Shown one piece after another: positions 1 to 7,123 of a stretch of 52,194 nucleotides of DNA. The notes under the pieces are model-generated. The model ran no database searches. It saw nothing but the letters and a program-made list of their open reading frames with translations, and was not told the origin of the DNA. The stretch comes from Flavobacteriales bacterium (GTDB lineage Bacteria > Bacteroidota > Bacteroidia > Flavobacteriales_D > UBA2798). A program made the translations under genes and the position numbers. Each line of letters opens with the position of its first letter. Position 1 is the first letter of the stretch. Location: the NCBI GenBank assembly GCA_019694795.1, contig JAIBBF010000020.1:1-52194 (forward strand), in the 5' to 3' direction.

Positions 1-167
1 TCATAGTTAAGATATGGATAAAATCCTTGAACATTTGGCCAAATTGGGGCAAGAACTGAATTTGCATCCTTACAATTCGGTTGCGACACAGAAATTATGT
101 TATTCGTTTGACTAATAGCCAATGGAGAAAGGAAAACTAGAATAAACTTAATAAGTAGTTCTTTCAT
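1..167 (-). CDS. Partial secreted protein, N-terminus only
   Basis: This reading frame starts at an ATG (complement of 165-167) and runs off the left edge of the window, giving 55 codons. The first 19 or so residues look like a signal peptide: a Lys near the start, a hydrophobic stretch (LLIKFILVFLSPLAI) and a likely cleavage site after SQ. The mature part begins with an Asn/Ser/Thr-rich stretch and has no motif that I recognise. It overlaps the 3' end of the upstream lipoprotein gene by 20 bases, so the two are probably cotranscribed. Function unknown; an exported protein is all that can be said. Confidence 0.6.
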   Translation of the reverse strand, partial: MKELLIKFILVFLSPLAISQTNNIISVSQPNCKDANSVLAPIWPNVQGFYPYLNY

Positions 168-606
168 ACATTAAATAAAATTGAATGGTGTAAGAATCTT
201 GAAATAAAATTATTAATACATCTACTGGTTTTGAATTATAAACAGAATTAGCTAAAACAATTTCCAATGTTACCCAACGATCACAAAATCCTTCGTCCTC
301 AAATGGAGAAGAAGATTTAGCTTCAACATTATAATAAATATCCCCTGCATCTAAATAATTACCGGCAACCGTAATTTTTTTAAAATAGCCTCGTTCCTTG
401 CATTTTCCATCCTTCCACTTTTTAATTTTACCGCATTCTAAAAATTCCAATTCATAATAATCATTATCAGTTTGCTGAACCACATATCCACCACCTCCAC
501 CAATCAATTTCCAGCGGCCAATGAGTAGCTGTGCTTCATTATCGAGCTTATCCTTTTTGCAGGAAAAAAGAAGGAGGGAGAGGAGTATAATTAATGTAAA
601 TCTCAT
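148..606 (-). CDS. Small lipoprotein, lipocalin-like, array copy A
   Basis: A 152-residue protein with a type II signal peptide: MRFTLIILLSLLLFSCKKD, with lipobox LFSC and the lipidated Cys at about residue 16. The mature protein has the pattern of small Bacteroidota lipocalin-like lipoproteins (LIGRW near the start, then short beta-strand-like stretches and a YELEFLECGKIKKWKDG segment). It is the most diverged of four related genes on this strand (the others begin at 1398, 1940 and 2433), sharing the lipobox region and the ...EF..xGKI... strand. No ligand or function can be assigned. Lys directly after the lipid Cys gives no clear export prediction to the surface. Start is the ATG at 604-606. 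Confidence 0.75.
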   Translation of the reverse strand: MRFTLIILLSLLLFSCKKDKLDNEAQLLIGRWKLIGGGGGYVVQQTDNDYYELEFLECGKIKKWKDGKCKERGYFKKITVAGNYLDAGDIYYNVEAKSSSPFEDEGFCDRWVTLEIVLANSVYNSKPVDVLIILFQDSYTIQFYLMYERTTY

Positions 607-615
607 AGCGCTTAT

Positions 616-799
616 TTATTTTTTTTCCAATTCAGCAATGCGTTTATTGAGTTCTAAAAGATAGAGAGTAAGTTCCTCAATTTTTTCCTGTTGCTTTATT
701 ATGATTGTTTTTAGTTCTAAGCCTTCCTCTTCAACTACAGGTGCACTGAGCGGACAAGGTTCCTGAAATAAAAAGAAAAAAGAGGAAGAGGTTTTTCAT
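616..799 (-). pseudogene. Gene remnant: signal peptide out of frame with a coiled-coil C-terminus
   Basis: From the ATG at 797-799 the sequence encodes a good signal peptide (MKNLFLFFLFISGTLSAQ) but stops after 22 codons. In another frame of the same strand the DNA then reads EPCPLSAPVVEEEGLELKT followed by a heptad-like stretch ending NKRIAELEKK and a stop at 616-618. That ending resembles the coiled-coil tails found at the C-terminus of many large secreted Bacteroidota proteins (for example those with an endosialidase-chaperone-like domain). The simplest reading is an internal deletion that joined the first and last parts of a larger exported protein out of frame. It sits inside the lipoprotein array. 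A short real peptide is possible but less likely. Confidence 0.5.
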
Positions 800-942
800 A
801 GAAAGGTCAGATTTACTATTTTAAAAATAAAAATTCGAAAAATGATTTTTTAAATTTTTCTTATATTAAGATTATGTTTTTAAATTTTTGCTTTGGATAA
901 AAATTCTTAGAATTTATTTGAAAAAAATTGAATCCATATAGT

Positions 943-1398
943 TTATTTCTCCCGAACAAAGTAATTAGCTCGCGGATAATAATTATATGAAGTGGAATAG
1001 GATGCGTTCAATGGACGACAATTCAAAATTAAAGTATCCGAAGGATATAATTCACAAATTAAATCCATATTTGATGCGTTACAATTATGATTTATTTGAA
1101 AACGAGTGAAGGAGCTTGTGAACATAGAAACACAATTCTTTTTCCAACATTCTATCAATTTGTCATTCTGATAAAAGGAAATCTTTCCATTTGCATGAAA
1201 TTCAACCTCATAATTGTATCCATAATCGTCAGGATATAAGGTGTCAATAACACTAATAAAATTTCCGTTATTAATCCAATATACCTTAGAATAGGTCCAT
1301 TTCCATACACCAACCAATTCATGGTAATCGCCTTTAAAATTATCTTTTTTGCAGGAAAAAAGAAGTAGGGATAAAGCTATGAATAAAAATATGCGCAC
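943..1398 (-). CDS. Small lipoprotein, lipocalin-like, array copy B
   Basis: A 151-residue lipoprotein with signal peptide and lipobox LFSC followed by KKDNFKGDYHELVG. It shares long stretches with the copies at 1482-1940 and 1975-2433, including the YGYNYEVEFHANGKISFYQ region, Trp/Cys pairs (ECWKKNC) and an INHNCN motif. The segment between them (about residues 36-52) differs sharply between copies. The start codon is GTG (complement of 1396-1398), whereas the closely matching copy at 2433 has ATG at the same place, so this copy may be less efficiently translated. Function unknown; membrane-anchored and periplasm- or surface-facing by its signal. Three conserved Cys in the mature part could form disulfides. 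Confidence 0.75.
   Translation of the reverse strand: MRIFLFIALSLLLFSCKKDNFKGDYHELVGVWKWTYSKVYWINNGNFISVIDTLYPDDYGYNYEVEFHANGKISFYQNDKLIECWKKNCVSMFTSSFTRFQINHNCNASNMDLICELYPSDTLILNCRPLNASYSTSYNYYPRANYFVREK
1313..1365 (-). repeat. 53-base repeat, copy 1 of 3
   Basis: This segment encodes the end of the signal peptide, the lipobox and the first mature residues of copy B. By direct reading it is identical base for base to 1855-1907 and differs at three positions from 2348-2400. Identity at synonymous sites in otherwise diverged genes suggests recent duplication or gene conversion. Confidence 0.8.
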
Positions 1399-1481
1399 GT
1401 TAAAGAGGTTGCATTTTAATTAAATAAATTGAATGTTATACATAAATGATATAAAGTAAACCCTGATTTTATAAGTTAAAT

Positions 1482-1940
1482 TTATTCCTTTAAAAAACAG
1501 TTTCCCCGAATATATCCATAATGACCATCACTATAAGTTTCAAAAGGACGAAAGCCCGGAATTACAATGGTGTCTGGACGATATAGTGTTAAATTAGCAT
1601 CTGCGTCACTATCATTACAATTATGGTTAATCCAAAATTCAACTTTTGATCCGTAATCGTGCCAATACTCAATGCAATTCTTTCGCCAACATTCGTTAAG
1701 ATTTCCGTTTTGATAAAATGAGATTCGGCCATTCTCATGAAATTCAATGGAATAAGAATACCCCACATCAGCGGGGTAAATTGTATCACCGATACCTACA
1801 ACTCCGACATTATCTGTAATTAGTGTTTGAGTATAAATCCAATTCCACGTTCCTACCAATTCATGGTAATCGCCTTTAAAATTATCTTTTTTGCAGGAAA
1901 AAAGAAGGAGGGAAAGGAATATGAAAATTGGTAATCTCAT
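1482..1940 (-). CDS. Small lipoprotein, lipocalin-like, array copy C
   Basis: A 152-residue lipoprotein (lipobox LFSC, then KKDNFKGDYHELVG). It has the same layout as its neighbours: a Trp-containing first strand, a variable segment (about residues 36-52), the VGYSYSIEFHENGRISFYQ strand, an ECWRKNC motif and INHNCN. Its DNA is identical to copy B over 53 bases around the lipobox, but its first codons (MRLPIF) and C-terminus differ, so it looks mosaic. ATG start at 1938-1940. It ends 83 bases upstream of copy B and begins 34 bases after copy D, consistent with one transcript. No function can be assigned from sequence. Confidence 0.75.
   Translation of the reverse strand: MRLPIFIFLSLLLFSCKKDNFKGDYHELVGTWNWIYTQTLITDNVGVVGIGDTIYPADVGYSYSIEFHENGRISFYQNGNLNECWRKNCIEYWHDYGSKVEFWINHNCNDSDADANLTLYRPDTIVIPGFRPFETYSDGHYGYIRGNCFLKE
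1855..1907 (-). repeat. 53-base repeat, copy 2 of 3
   Basis: Identical to 1313-1365 by direct reading; it covers the lipobox region of lipoprotein copy C. Confidence 0.8.
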
Positions 1941-1974
1941 TTATTATTTCAGTTTTTGGAAGGCAGAATGCAGT

Positions 1975-2433
1975 TCACTTCTCCCGAACAAAATAATTCC
2001 ATCTGCCATATGCATTATACAAATTAGGATAGGATGCCTCTAAAGGCCTGCAATCGAGCGATAAGGAATCTGGGTGATGAAGATCAACAAATAAATCTGA
2101 TTCAGTGGAGTTGCAATTGTGATTGATATCGTAAGATGCATACGTACCAAGTGTGTACCGATGAACACAGTTTCTTTTCCAGCACTCTACCAATTTATCA
2201 TTCTGGTAAAAGGAAATCTTTCCGTTTGTATGAAATTCAACCTCATAATTGTACCCATAATCCGCAGGATATAAGGTGTCTATTACACCCATCCAACCTC
2301 CAGTAGTTGACCAAGTCACTAAGGTATGAGTCCATTTCCACCTGCCAACTAATTGATGGTAATCGTCTTTAAAATTATCTTTTTTGCAGGAAAAAAGAAG
2401 GAGGGATAGAGCTATGAATAAAAATATGCGCAT
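1975..2433 (-). CDS. Small lipoprotein, lipocalin-like, array copy D
   Basis: A 152-residue lipoprotein with signal peptide MRIFLFIALSLLLFSC, identical in protein sequence to that of copy B. It is otherwise closest to copy B: the YGYNYEVEFHTNGKISFYQ strand, the VECWKRNC motif and the final YFVREK are shared. The variable segment at about residues 36-52 (HTLVTWSTTGGWMGV) is distinct. ATG start at 2431-2433, with 116 bases of AT-rich sequence upstream that probably holds the promoter for the array. Membrane-anchored protein of unknown role. Confidence 0.75.
   Translation of the reverse strand: MRIFLFIALSLLLFSCKKDNFKDDYHQLVGRWKWTHTLVTWSTTGGWMGVIDTLYPADYGYNYEVEFHTNGKISFYQNDKLVECWKRNCVHRYTLGTYASYDINHNCNSTESDLFVDLHHPDSLSLDCRPLEASYPNLYNAYGRWNYFVREK
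2348..2400 (-). repeat. 53-base repeat, copy 3 of 3
   Basis: Matches 1313-1365 and 1855-1907 except at three positions; it covers the lipobox region of lipoprotein copy D. Confidence 0.75.
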
Positions 2434-2549
2434 AATGCTTCAGCTAATATAGTTAAAAATGAAATTGAAAGCTAGCATTGATACGGTCATTTAGGCGAAA
2501 AATGGTTATTTAAGTAAATTGAAATTTACAAGGGAAATTTACCGTTTAA

Positions 2550-3311
2550 TTATTCGGAAAGTAAAGGCTTTTTGTTAAGTAAATTCATTTCTATGCCAAT
2601 GCTAAAATCAATCCATTTAGGTTCTTCATATTGAAATTGATTTCGGCAATTTACCTGCAGAAACCCTCCAAACAAAAAATTTCCTTTTATGTTGAAATTT
2701 TTATGCGCAGAAAAAAATAAATAATAAGGTGGGTCAATTTCTCCTGAATGAAATCCTCGAAATACAACCATCTCATTTTTTTCATCGTTGATATAATAAC
2801 GTTTATTTTTTTCCCAAGTGAAAAGCTTTAATTTTCCTCCAATGGAAAATTCTAGATTATTTTGAAATCTATATCCTATGGAAAGGGGAATATTAATTGA
2901 AAGGCTATTGCTTAAATCCTTATATTTTGCGCTTTCACCATAATAATATAATGCCGTATCTTTATTTAATATTAAAGCATATTTTCTTTCAAAGTAATTA
3001 ATCTCAGCTTGCAAAAATAAATCGCCCAAAAAATATTGTTTAAATCCAAGTGAGAATTGATTTGAAAAAGTATTATAATAACTGAATCGTGATAAGTCGG
3101 GTCTGGACGAGGGAGTAAATGGAATCGAATCAGGCATCTGAATATCTCCATATACAAAATTGTAAACAATGCCATAATTTGCGATGACTGCATTGTTGTC
3201 AAGTTTTTGTTTTAGTTGGGCAGAACAAATTAGAGTTGAAAAATAACAGAAAATCAATAGTAAATGATACACTATTAATTCTCTGCTTTTTAAAATTGTG
3301 AAATAAATCAT
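2550..3311 (-). CDS. Putative outer-membrane beta-barrel protein
   Basis: A 253-residue protein with an N-terminal signal peptide (hydrophobic HLLLIFCYFSTLIC, cleavage probably after SAQ at about residue 31). The rest alternates aromatic and polar residues in strands that end in aromatic residues (FSLGFKQYFLG, LFLQAEINYF, LEFSIGGKLKLF, FLFGGFLQVNCRNQF, IDFSIGIEMNLL). This pattern is typical of small outer-membrane barrels of the PorT/OmpW-like kind in Bacteroidota. No named family can be assigned with certainty. It lies 116 bases upstream of the lipoprotein array on the same strand. An earlier or later Met could be the start; the ATG at 3309-3311 leaves a somewhat long n-region. Confidence 0.55.
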   Translation of the reverse strand: MIYFTILKSRELIVYHLLLIFCYFSTLICSAQLKQKLDNNAVIANYGIVYNFVYGDIQMPDSIPFTPSSRPDLSRFSYYNTFSNQFSLGFKQYFLGDLFLQAEINYFERKYALILNKDTALYYYGESAKYKDLSNSLSINIPLSIGYRFQNNLEFSIGGKLKLFTWEKNKRYYINDEKNEMVVFRGFHSGEIDPPYYLFFSAHKNFNIKGNFLFGGFLQVNCRNQFQYEEPKWIDFSIGIEMNLLNKKPLLSE

Positions 3312-3949
3312 TTATTTTTTATAAAGGATGTACTGTTTTTTCATACCTGAATAAATTTCAGGTTCCAAAATCTAAAAAAAAAAATGAAAAAACAAAACAA
3401 TTCATGACCATTTTTGGTCAATATGACGAAAAAATGAGCTGTCTAAATTTCTTTTACGGTTTACCGCATACCTAATACTTAACCCAGTATAAAATGTACT
3501 TTTTTTTCCTTCAGTAAAATATATTCCGGCCTTGCAGAAAAACGACGAATGGTTTTTGCTAAATGGGGCGACAAAAATGGATATAAACGGATCATTAATC
3601 GTTTAAATTCATTCCTGATAGTTGTTGTAAGCAACATACTTGTTTCAGTACCCCGCTGTTTGTTGGGAAACAAACGGAAGGGTGATTTGCTTTCATTCAT
3701 TGCTCCTTATGCAATTCTGAAGGGTTTGCCCTGCTGATATTTTTTAATTGAAATAAAATGGACCATTTTTTTTGAAATGAAGCAGATTGATAAACCAGGA
3801 TATAATTGAGCAATTAAATAAGCTTCCCCATCAGGTTTTGAACAGTTTACCGCTTTCCTTCTGATAAATTCCTTGTTTTTGTGAATGATTTTTATTCACG
3901 CGTATCATCTTGTTCTTCTTCTGCATTTTTAATTTCCTATCTTTATCCC
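3312..3949. other. Non-coding gap between divergent genes
   Basis: About 640 AT-rich bases between the barrel gene (minus) and holB (plus). Short open frames exist on both strands around 3479-3737, but neither has a recognisable start context, signal or domain and they overlap each other. Two small perfect hairpins are visible: 3345-3363 (7-base stem, 5-base loop) and 3405-3420 (6-base stem, 4-base loop). Neither is followed by a convincing T-run in an orientation that would terminate a known gene. A promoter for holB is expected near the right end; TATCTTTA at 3938-3945 is one base off the TAnnTTTG box. Confidence 0.4.
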
Positions 3950-5077
3950 ATGCTTTTTTCAGAGGTAATTGGTCAGTCTGCCATTAAGGAGCGTCTTGTT
4001 CGCTCGGTGCGCGATAATCGTGTTTCGCATGCGCAGATGTTTTTGGGTCCCGAAGGTTCCGGAACTTTGCCCCTGGCATTGGCTTATGCGCAATTTTTGT
4101 TATGTACCGATAAGCAGGAAAACGATGCCTGCGGTAAATGTCCCTCCTGCATAAAAGCCGCAAAGCTGGAACATCCCGATTTGCATCTTTCATTTCCCAT
4201 TGTAAAAGAGGGGACCAAAGTGGAGAAGGCCGACGACCGCATTGCTGAATTTCGCAAAGTGGTTTTGGAACAACCTTATCTTCCCTTGCGTCATTTTCTG
4301 TCGGAACTCGATGAAGAAAGTAAGCGCCCGATTATCGGTACCGAAGAAGCAGGTTCCATTATTCACAAACTCAATTACAAGGCCTACGGTGGCGAATATA
4401 AAATTCTGGTGATGTGGATGGCGGAGTATATGAATGAAACCGCTGCCAACAATTTGCTTAAAATCATTGAGGAACCACCGGATCAAACGCTTTTTATTCT
4501 GGTAACGGAAAACGCAAGCAGTATTTTGCCAACCATCTTATCGCGTACGCAACTCATCAAAGTACCTGCACTGGGTGATGAGGAAATTATGCAGGTACTG
4601 GTGGCAGATCACCATATTCCCGAAGATGAAGCGCACAATGTATGCATGCTGGCCGAAGGAAATTACTGGGCGGCGCATAGCCTGGTGCTCGACCTCGAAG
4701 ATTCCGGTTATTCCATGCAAACCTTCCGTGCCTGGATGTTGCTTTGCCATAAGAAAAATATTCCCGGAATTCTCGATTGGGTAGAGGAGGCGGCTCGGCT
4801 TACGCGCGAACAGCAAAAGAATTTTGTGCGATACGCCATGCACATTTTCCGTCAGTGCATTATCGGAACCTATACCGACAATGAACTGCTGAGGGCGCGC
4901 GAAGATGAGCGTGATTTTATTTCTAAGTTCGCTCAGTTTGTGCATGGTTACAACATCGTGGATCTTACCGAAGAATTTAATAAGGCCCATTATTACCTGG
5001 AACGAAACGCCAATCCCAAGCTGGTCTTCCTGCAACTTTCCTTTCGGGTAACCACCCTCATGTTTCCTAAAAAATAG
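3950..5077 (+). CDS. holB: DNA polymerase III delta' subunit
   Basis: Clamp-loader subunit delta' of the replicative polymerase, a non-hydrolysing AAA+ protein that helps load the sliding clamp. From ATG 3950 it is 375 residues, beginning MLFSEVIGQ, the usual start for the family. An in-frame ATG at 3881 would add 23 atypical residues. Visible features are the early HAQMF/LGPEGSG segment, which is a degenerate Walker A without the usual Lys, as expected for delta'; a zinc-binding cysteine set (CTDKQENDACGKCPSC); and the conserved EEPPDQTLFILVTE and LPTILSRTQ (SRC-like) motifs. The gene is followed by the PSP1-family gene 157 bases downstream, a neighbour pair often seen across bacteria. Confidence 0.92.
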   Translation: MLFSEVIGQSAIKERLVRSVRDNRVSHAQMFLGPEGSGTLPLALAYAQFLLCTDKQENDACGKCPSCIKAAKLEHPDLHLSFPIVKEGTKVEKADDRIAEFRKVVLEQPYLPLRHFLSELDEESKRPIIGTEEAGSIIHKLNYKAYGGEYKILVMWMAEYMNETAANNLLKIIEEPPDQTLFILVTENASSILPTILSRTQLIKVPALGDEEIMQVLVADHHIPEDEAHNVCMLAEGNYWAAHSLVLDLEDSGYSMQTFRAWMLLCHKKNIPGILDWVEEAARLTREQQKNFVRYAMHIFRQCIIGTYTDNELLRAREDERDFISKFAQFVHGYNIVDLTEEFNKAHYYLERNANPKLVFLQLSFRVTTLMFPKK

Positions 5078-5199
5078 ACATTCCCTCTCCAAACAGAGGT
5101 TATACGGGCTTTTTTTAGCGTCACCCGCAGGGTGATAACAGCCGCAATTTTTAACAGCCGGCCGTGTACAGTTTTTCGCTGTAGAAACGTCCTTTTTCT

Positions 5200-5207
5200 T
5201 ACCTTTG
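5200..5207 (+). promoter_or_regulatory. TAnnTTTG -7 box for the PSP1-gldH-PBP operon
   Basis: TACCTTTG matches the Bacteroidota -7 consensus TAnnTTTG exactly and lies 27 bases before the ATG at 5235. No clear TTG -33 element is visible at the expected distance. Confidence 0.5.
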
Positions 5208-5234
5208 TTCCTTAACCTAAAATCCACTTATAGA

Positions 5235-6656
5235 ATGGCATGTGAATCTTGTTCCAAAAATGGAAGTGGAAGTCCTGCAGGATGCCGCAATAATGGTCTC
5301 TGCAGTACGGGCGGTTGCAATAAAATGGAGGTGTACGACTGGCTTTCCAATATGGAGATGCCCGAAGGACACCGCACTAACGATATGGTTGAGGTCCGCT
5401 TTAAAAACGGACGTAAAGGTTTTTACAAAAACAATCAGAATCTCTCACTTTACACAGGTGATGCGGTAGTGGTGGAAGGAAATCCCGGTTTCGATGTGGG
5501 GATGGTTACCATTGCCGGGGAATTGGTGAAAGTGCAGATGCAAAGAAAAAATGCTTCGCCCGAAGCGCAGGACATCCGCAAAGTACTCCGTAAAGCAAAA
5601 CCGGAGGATATTGAAAAATGGAAAGAAGCCCGCGATCTGGAATATGAAACCATGCATCGCGCCAGAAAAATGGCGATTGATCTGGGACTTGAAATGAAGA
5701 TCAGCGATGTAGAATACCAGGGCGATAAAACCAAGGCCACGTTTTATTACACCGCCGAGGGGAGAGTCGATTTCCGTGAACTGATTAAAGTAATGGCGGA
5801 GCAATTCAAAATCCGCATCGAAATGCGTCAGATCGGCGCGCGTCAGGAAGCATCCCGCCTGGGAGGAATCGGATCTTGCGGAAGAGAACTTTGTTGTTCC
5901 ACCTGGTTAACCGATTTCAGAACTGTATCTACCAATGCAGCGCGATACCAGCAATTGTCGCTTAATCCGCAAAAACTGGCCGGACAATGCGGAAAACTAA
6001 AATGCTGCCTCAATTACGAACTCGATATGTACGTGGAGGCCTTTAAAGATTTTCCGGAAGGAAATGTGCGCTTGCAAACGAAAAAAGGAACGGCTTCGCA
6101 TATTAAATCAGATATCTTCAAAAAAATGATGTGGTTTGCCGTGGAAGGAGAATTCGGAGCGAACAGCATTGTTGCATTGAAAGTGGATCGCGTTAAAGAA
6201 ATTATTTCCATGAACAAACGCGGAGAACAAATTGAAGACCTCTCCGGATTTGTAGAAACTACGGTGGTGGAAAAAGAACCGGCATTCGATAATGTTGTTG
6301 GACAAGATTCGCTCACCCGTTTTGATGAAAAGCGGAAGAAGAAAAACAAAAACAATAACAACAAAGACCGTAGAAATAACGGACCACGCCAGGAGCAAAA
6401 GCAAAATTCGCAACAACCGAATCAGCAAAAGCAACAACGCCCGCCGCAACAAAAACAAAACAACAATCCGCAGCAGCAAAAGCAGCAAAACCCGCAACAG
6501 CGACAACAAAACCCGCAGCAGCAAAACGCAGCGCCGAATCAACAAGGTGCTCAGCAAAAACAGCAGGGAAATCAACAAAAGCATCGTCACTTTAACAAAA
6601 ACAAAAACAGGAACAACCCATCACAGGGTGGACCCAAACAACCGCCACAACCATGA
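5235..6656 (+). CDS. PSP1-domain protein, RicT/YaaT-like
   Basis: A 473-residue cytoplasmic protein. The N-terminus is Cys-rich (MACESCSKNG, then CRNNGLC and GGC). A PSP1 domain follows (about residues 40-310) with family Cys motifs GSCGRELCC and QCGKLKCC. In Bacillus the homologue YaaT/RicT is part of a Fe-S-containing complex affecting RNA maturation; that role is family knowledge and not shown here. The last ~95 residues are extremely rich in Gln, Asn, Lys and Pro (QQKQ/NNNPQQ-type repeats), a disordered basic tail. Start is ATG 5235, preferred because a TAnnTTTG box lies just upstream. The stop overlaps the gldH start by four bases (ATGA), so translation is probably coupled. Confidence 0.85.
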   Translation: MACESCSKNGSGSPAGCRNNGLCSTGGCNKMEVYDWLSNMEMPEGHRTNDMVEVRFKNGRKGFYKNNQNLSLYTGDAVVVEGNPGFDVGMVTIAGELVKVQMQRKNASPEAQDIRKVLRKAKPEDIEKWKEARDLEYETMHRARKMAIDLGLEMKISDVEYQGDKTKATFYYTAEGRVDFRELIKVMAEQFKIRIEMRQIGARQEASRLGGIGSCGRELCCSTWLTDFRTVSTNAARYQQLSLNPQKLAGQCGKLKCCLNYELDMYVEAFKDFPEGNVRLQTKKGTASHIKSDIFKKMMWFAVEGEFGANSIVALKVDRVKEIISMNKRGEQIEDLSGFVETTVVEKEPAFDNVVGQDSLTRFDEKRKKKNKNNNNKDRRNNGPRQEQKQNSQQPNQQKQQRPPQQKQNNNPQQQKQQNPQQRQQNPQQQNAAPNQQGAQQKQQGNQQKHRHFNKNKNRNNPSQGGPKQPPQP

Positions 6657-7123
6657 GGAATTATTTTTCATTGGCTATGTTATGTGCAATTCTGCTTTCA
6701 TCCTGCGGAGAGGCTGCGTTTTTTGATAAGAGCGAAGCCATCGAAGGAGAAAGCTGGAATTGGAATAATCCGGTGGAGTTTAATGTGGATGTAAAAGACA
6801 CCGTAAATGCATTTGATTTTTATTTAAAGCTGCGCACCACCAAGGGGTATGAATACAGCAATATTTTTGTATTTGTCACCACCACCTTTCCCGATGGAAA
6901 AATGAAAAAAGACACGGTGGAATGTCCGCTCGCCGATGAAAGCGGTGCCTGGTATGGAAAATCATCGGGTAGTTTGATCGATAATAAAATCTTATTTTCT
7001 CATAAACGCATATTTCCCCAGCAGGGCAATTACAAATTCATCATTGAACAGGCCATGCGCGAAAAGGAATTATCGGAGATTGCCGATGTGGGATTGCTCA
7101 TCGAAAAAAGTAAATCGAACTAA
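6653..7123 (+). CDS. gldH: Gliding motility lipoprotein GldH
   Basis: A 156-residue lipoprotein with signal peptide and lipobox LSSC (Cys at residue 18). The mature sequence matches the GldH family: WNWNNPVEFNVDVKDT near the start, an FDFYLKLRTTKGYEYSNIF strand and TFPDGKMKKDTVECPLAD. GldH is needed for gliding in Flavobacterium and is kept in many non-gliding Bacteroidota with the type IX secretion system; its exact role is unclear. It lies between a PSP1 gene (4-base overlap) and a class A penicillin-binding protein (1-base overlap), an arrangement common in the phylum. It fits the T9SS-exported protein encoded at 45746-48013. Confidence 0.9.
   Translation: MRNYFSLAMLCAILLSSCGEAAFFDKSEAIEGESWNWNNPVEFNVDVKDTVNAFDFYLKLRTTKGYEYSNIFVFVTTTFPDGKMKKDTVECPLADESGAWYGKSSGSLIDNKILFSHKRIFPQQGNYKFIIEQAMREKELSEIADVGLLIEKSKSN

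Noticed and set aside
1313-2400. CRISPR-like repeats
   Set aside because: The 53-base repeats are within coding sequences of paralogous genes at ~500-base spacing; there are no short regular spacers.
148-2433. Immunity-protein array
   Set aside because: Tandem diverging small lipoproteins can be immunity proteins, but no toxin, effector or secretion gene is beside them.
3345-3363. Hairpin as terminator near the barrel gene
   Set aside because: A perfect 7-base stem, but no T-run follows on a strand that would end a known gene; it lies upstream of the minus-strand gene.
3479-3737. Two opposed short frames in the gap before holB
   Set aside because: They overlap on opposite strands, have no recognisable domain or promoter, and could be chance in AT-rich DNA.
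5121-5135. Hairpin after holB as terminator
   Set aside because: TCACCC/GGGTGA with a 3-base loop lacks a following T-run; the T-run lies before it instead.
4538-5227. Long open frame antisense to holB
   Set aside because: It lies opposite a gene with clear family motifs and its own translation has no signal, domain or composition typical of a protein.
6108-6590. Leu-rich open frame antisense to the PSP1 tail
   Set aside because: The Leu runs are the reverse complement of the CAA/CAG-rich Gln tail; a composition artefact, not a membrane protein.
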